Of a stretch of DNA of 64,000 nt, positions 61,716 through 64,000 are shown in pieces. The stretch covers positions 13,158,501 through 13,222,500 of the forward strand of contig NC_092016.1 of assembly GCF_042242105.1 (NCBI RefSeq), read 5' to 3'. The stretch comes from Pempheris klunzingeri. Lineage: Eukaryota; Chordata; Actinopteri; Acropomatiformes; Pempheridae. The notes beneath the pieces are model-generated. The model searched no databases. It was not told the DNA's origin and saw only the letters and a program-made list of their open reading frames with translations. Positions within the stretch are counted from its first letter, which is position 1; every line of letters starts with the position of its first letter. The position numbers were made by a program, and so were the translations under genes.

Positions 61716-62989
61716 TCATATCTTTTCTTTACTTGTCTTTTCATGTGTTTTCTTACAAAACTGGGAAAATTTCTTAAGGTGTGGAAACATGAGGGTTGAA
61801 AGATAATTTTCATACCACTGGGTATTGCTAACAGCAAAATGTTTATTTGTTTATATACCTTATAAGAGTATGTGCATGTATAAGTGTATACAGTATAAGT
61901 ATATAGTATTATTCTGTCTGTGAAGGTGTTGCATGCCTGCCATATGAGCTTCAAAAGTGTACTGTACATACATAGTAAAAATACATACAAATATTCACAG
62001 AATAAGCACTACGTTACTATATTCCTGCTAACAGAAATGGTTATAGACAGGATTACAGTATAAATGCAAAACACTTTGAAGTTGTCTCCTACCTCTAAGT
62101 CATGGTTTCAGGACCACACTGTTGTAGCGTTTTGTGTTTAAGCTTGAGATACAACTTTTTTTTTTTTGAAAGGATTACACCGTTCCACATTGAGAAATAT
62201 GCAGGGTTGCATGTACAAAATGTACAGCACATCTCAGTGAGGTGAATAAACAACAAAGTACAAAATACTTTCCCATGTTCATATAAAGAGCAGGTCACTC
62301 TCTTATACTACTACAAAAATAGTGTTTGAATGCTGCAGGCAGAGGTCATTCACATACGTTTTATCATAGTTTTAAACAGCAATGCATATAACAGAGTGAT
62401 ATACAGTCACGTTCCACAATCACTGGAACAGCAAAAAGGACAGATTGTCTTTTAATTACAGAAGAGCAACAACCTTTTACTCTACAGAAGTATCGCCGAA
62501 CCTGAACGTACAAAACTTTCCACTGCATGAGATATTTTTTTATGAGTCAAACTTAAAACCAAGAACCTTTGAATATAGGCAGGACTCCCTGTACTGTACT
62601 GGTGTGTAACAGTAAATTCAGATGATCAGTTGTTCACCTTAAACCAAAGCAAAAAGAGATGTGAGATTCTTTATCATCGCTGAATGTTGTTATACAGCTT
62701 ATCACTGATTAGATGAATAAAACAGAGCTGTCTAAGGTGAGTTTGGTCACCTTATGTGACAACAGGCTAAAAAAGGAGTGTATCGCTTTACAACAAACAA
62801 AATACATGTAATTTTTTGTCAGTTTCAGGTTAAAGGGGACATGTATCTTAGAGCAGAGGTGCATCCCTGTGGACTTGGGTGGAAACTGTATGATTCTGCA
62901 AAAAAAATTGATTAATTGCAGTCTGTTCTCCATTTTTCATTGCGCCGTCACATTCCCAATAATAATATATAGATTTTTAGCCTTACTAG

Positions 62990-63420
62990 TGTCATGACAC
63001 TGCTAGGCAATTGGTCCACCATTTTGATCCAGACTGAAATATTTCTAACAACTCTTGGACAGATTGCATTCACATTTGGCACAGATATCCATGGTTACCA
63101 AAGGATGAGGAAACCTTCTGACATTGGTGATTCCTTGACTTTTTCTCAGAGGTTGAGGTTCATATTTGTGTTTTCTAGTGAAACGTCTCAACACGTGTTT
63201 GATGGACTGTCATGAAACTCCTCAACTCCCACCAGCCTCAGTTGTATTTAGTTCTATTTAGCAACTGTTAGCATGCTAACACACTGAAGAAAGATGGTGA
63301 ACATGGTAAACAGCTTGTTAGCATTGTCATTCTGAGCATGTTAGCATGTTAATAATATAGTATTTGGCTCAAAGCCGCGCTTGCCTGAGTAAAGCCTCAC
63401 AAAGCTGCGATCATGGCGGC
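62990..63420 (+). repeat. Common teleost dispersed repeat with ttagcatgctaac core
   Basis: It contains tttctaacaactcttggaca, gcacagatatccatggttac and, further on, gcaactgttagcatgctaac, gcatgttagcatgttaataa and gctcaaagccgcgcttgcct. These follow in order the text of a well-spread teleost repeat. A small open frame inside (62994-63215) is not a gene. Confidence 0.65.
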
Positions 63421-64000
63421 AGAATCTTTGTCCTGTTATTTGATGAAGTTTTTATAATGAAGTGAATGAGGTAACCAGTCTGTCATCAGCACATTGAGCA
63501 TTTGTTCAATATTTGCAGCTTTGTCTTTCGTTTAGTTTTTATCTCATGTACGTCAGATTGGGCTGGTCTACAATGACATCGACGGTATAAAAACAACAGT
63601 TTGGAACCCCCAACTTTAAAGTAGTGAGCAGAAATGAAGACACAAATCCCTCTTGTTTTGGTTTTGGAAGCACAGAGACAGTTATGATTCAGATACCGTG
63701 CTGTCATCCCCGCTGATCCCACCGTTCCCTGTCTTTAAATACAGCTGTATTCTCTGTGCTCTTTTACCTGATTTGATGCAGTTACATTTTTACAATGCTA
63801 CATTGGTTGCAAAGAAACTCAATCATCAATAAAACTCAAGCAAAGAGAACATCGGACGGCAGCACGAGTGCTCAGAAAGTGCAAAGTCGACACGGTATGA
63901 GATGATGCAAAATAATGTCATTGGTCACGAAGAAGTACACATTTGTGTGCAACCAGAGTGACCTCTGTTATTATGCTTGAAATACCCCAAAGAAAAAAAA

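Larger units (their letters stand above)
59869..64000. other. Intergenic region upstream of ctsh
   Basis: No exon of a recognisable protein was seen on either strand. The ctsh 5' leader and promoter should occupy the first few hundred bases; no TATA box or strong factor motif stands out. The rest holds two dispersed repeats (60881-61190, 62990-63420), an ATC repeat and A+T-rich unique sequence. Confidence 0.6.

Noticed and set aside
61499..61990. 163-codon open frame on the minus strand
   Set aside because: It runs through an ATC repeat (a run of Met) and A+T-rich DNA. There is no coding-like composition or recognisable motif.

Overview
The window is vertebrate nuclear DNA, almost certainly from a ray-finned (teleost) fish. 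Coding is split into short exons with GT-AG introns. The intergenic DNA carries MITEs, a jockey/CR1-like LINE fragment and CA/GT microsatellites of the kind common in teleosts, and the three recognisable proteins are orthologues of human FRMD5, BLM and CTSH. All three human genes lie on chromosome 15q, so the linkage looks like an ancestral block.

Layout. 1-25,840: no exon found; read as the large first intron of frmd5, with repeats only. 25,841-38,916 (+): thirteen exons of frmd5 (FERM domain, FERM-adjacent region, C-terminal membrane anchor); the short first coding exon must lie upstream of the window. 38,917 to about 43,675: a long frmd5 3' UTR carrying MITE insertions. 44,018-51,786 (-): complete 21-exon blm (RecQ helicase, 1413 aa), tail-to-tail with frmd5; its promoter has a ZNF143-type motif, a CCAAT box and an E2F-like site. 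52,596-55,488 (-): a partial duplicate of the neighbouring cathepsin H gene. 56,979-59,868 (-): complete 12-exon ctsh (324 aa). 59,869-64,000: repeats and no gene.

Two observations stand out. (1) In the ctsh duplicate the exons for the I29 inhibitory propeptide are intact, with all splice sites and the ERFNIN and GxNxFxD motifs kept. They are joined in phase to two new upstream exons and end at a new stop codon, predicting a 110-aa propeptide-only protein. The protease exons behind it are decayed. This looks like a new protease-inhibitor-type gene born from ctsh, comparable in layout to mammalian CTLA-2. (2) frmd5 intron 13 holds an open exon with an in-frame upstream stop, a strong Kozak ATG and a donor whose phase matches the last frmd5 exon. 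It predicts a FERM-less, membrane-anchored 272-aa isoform from an internal promoter.

The genes are not functionally linked: frmd5 is a membrane/cytoskeleton adaptor, blm a DNA-repair helicase, and ctsh a lysosomal protease.
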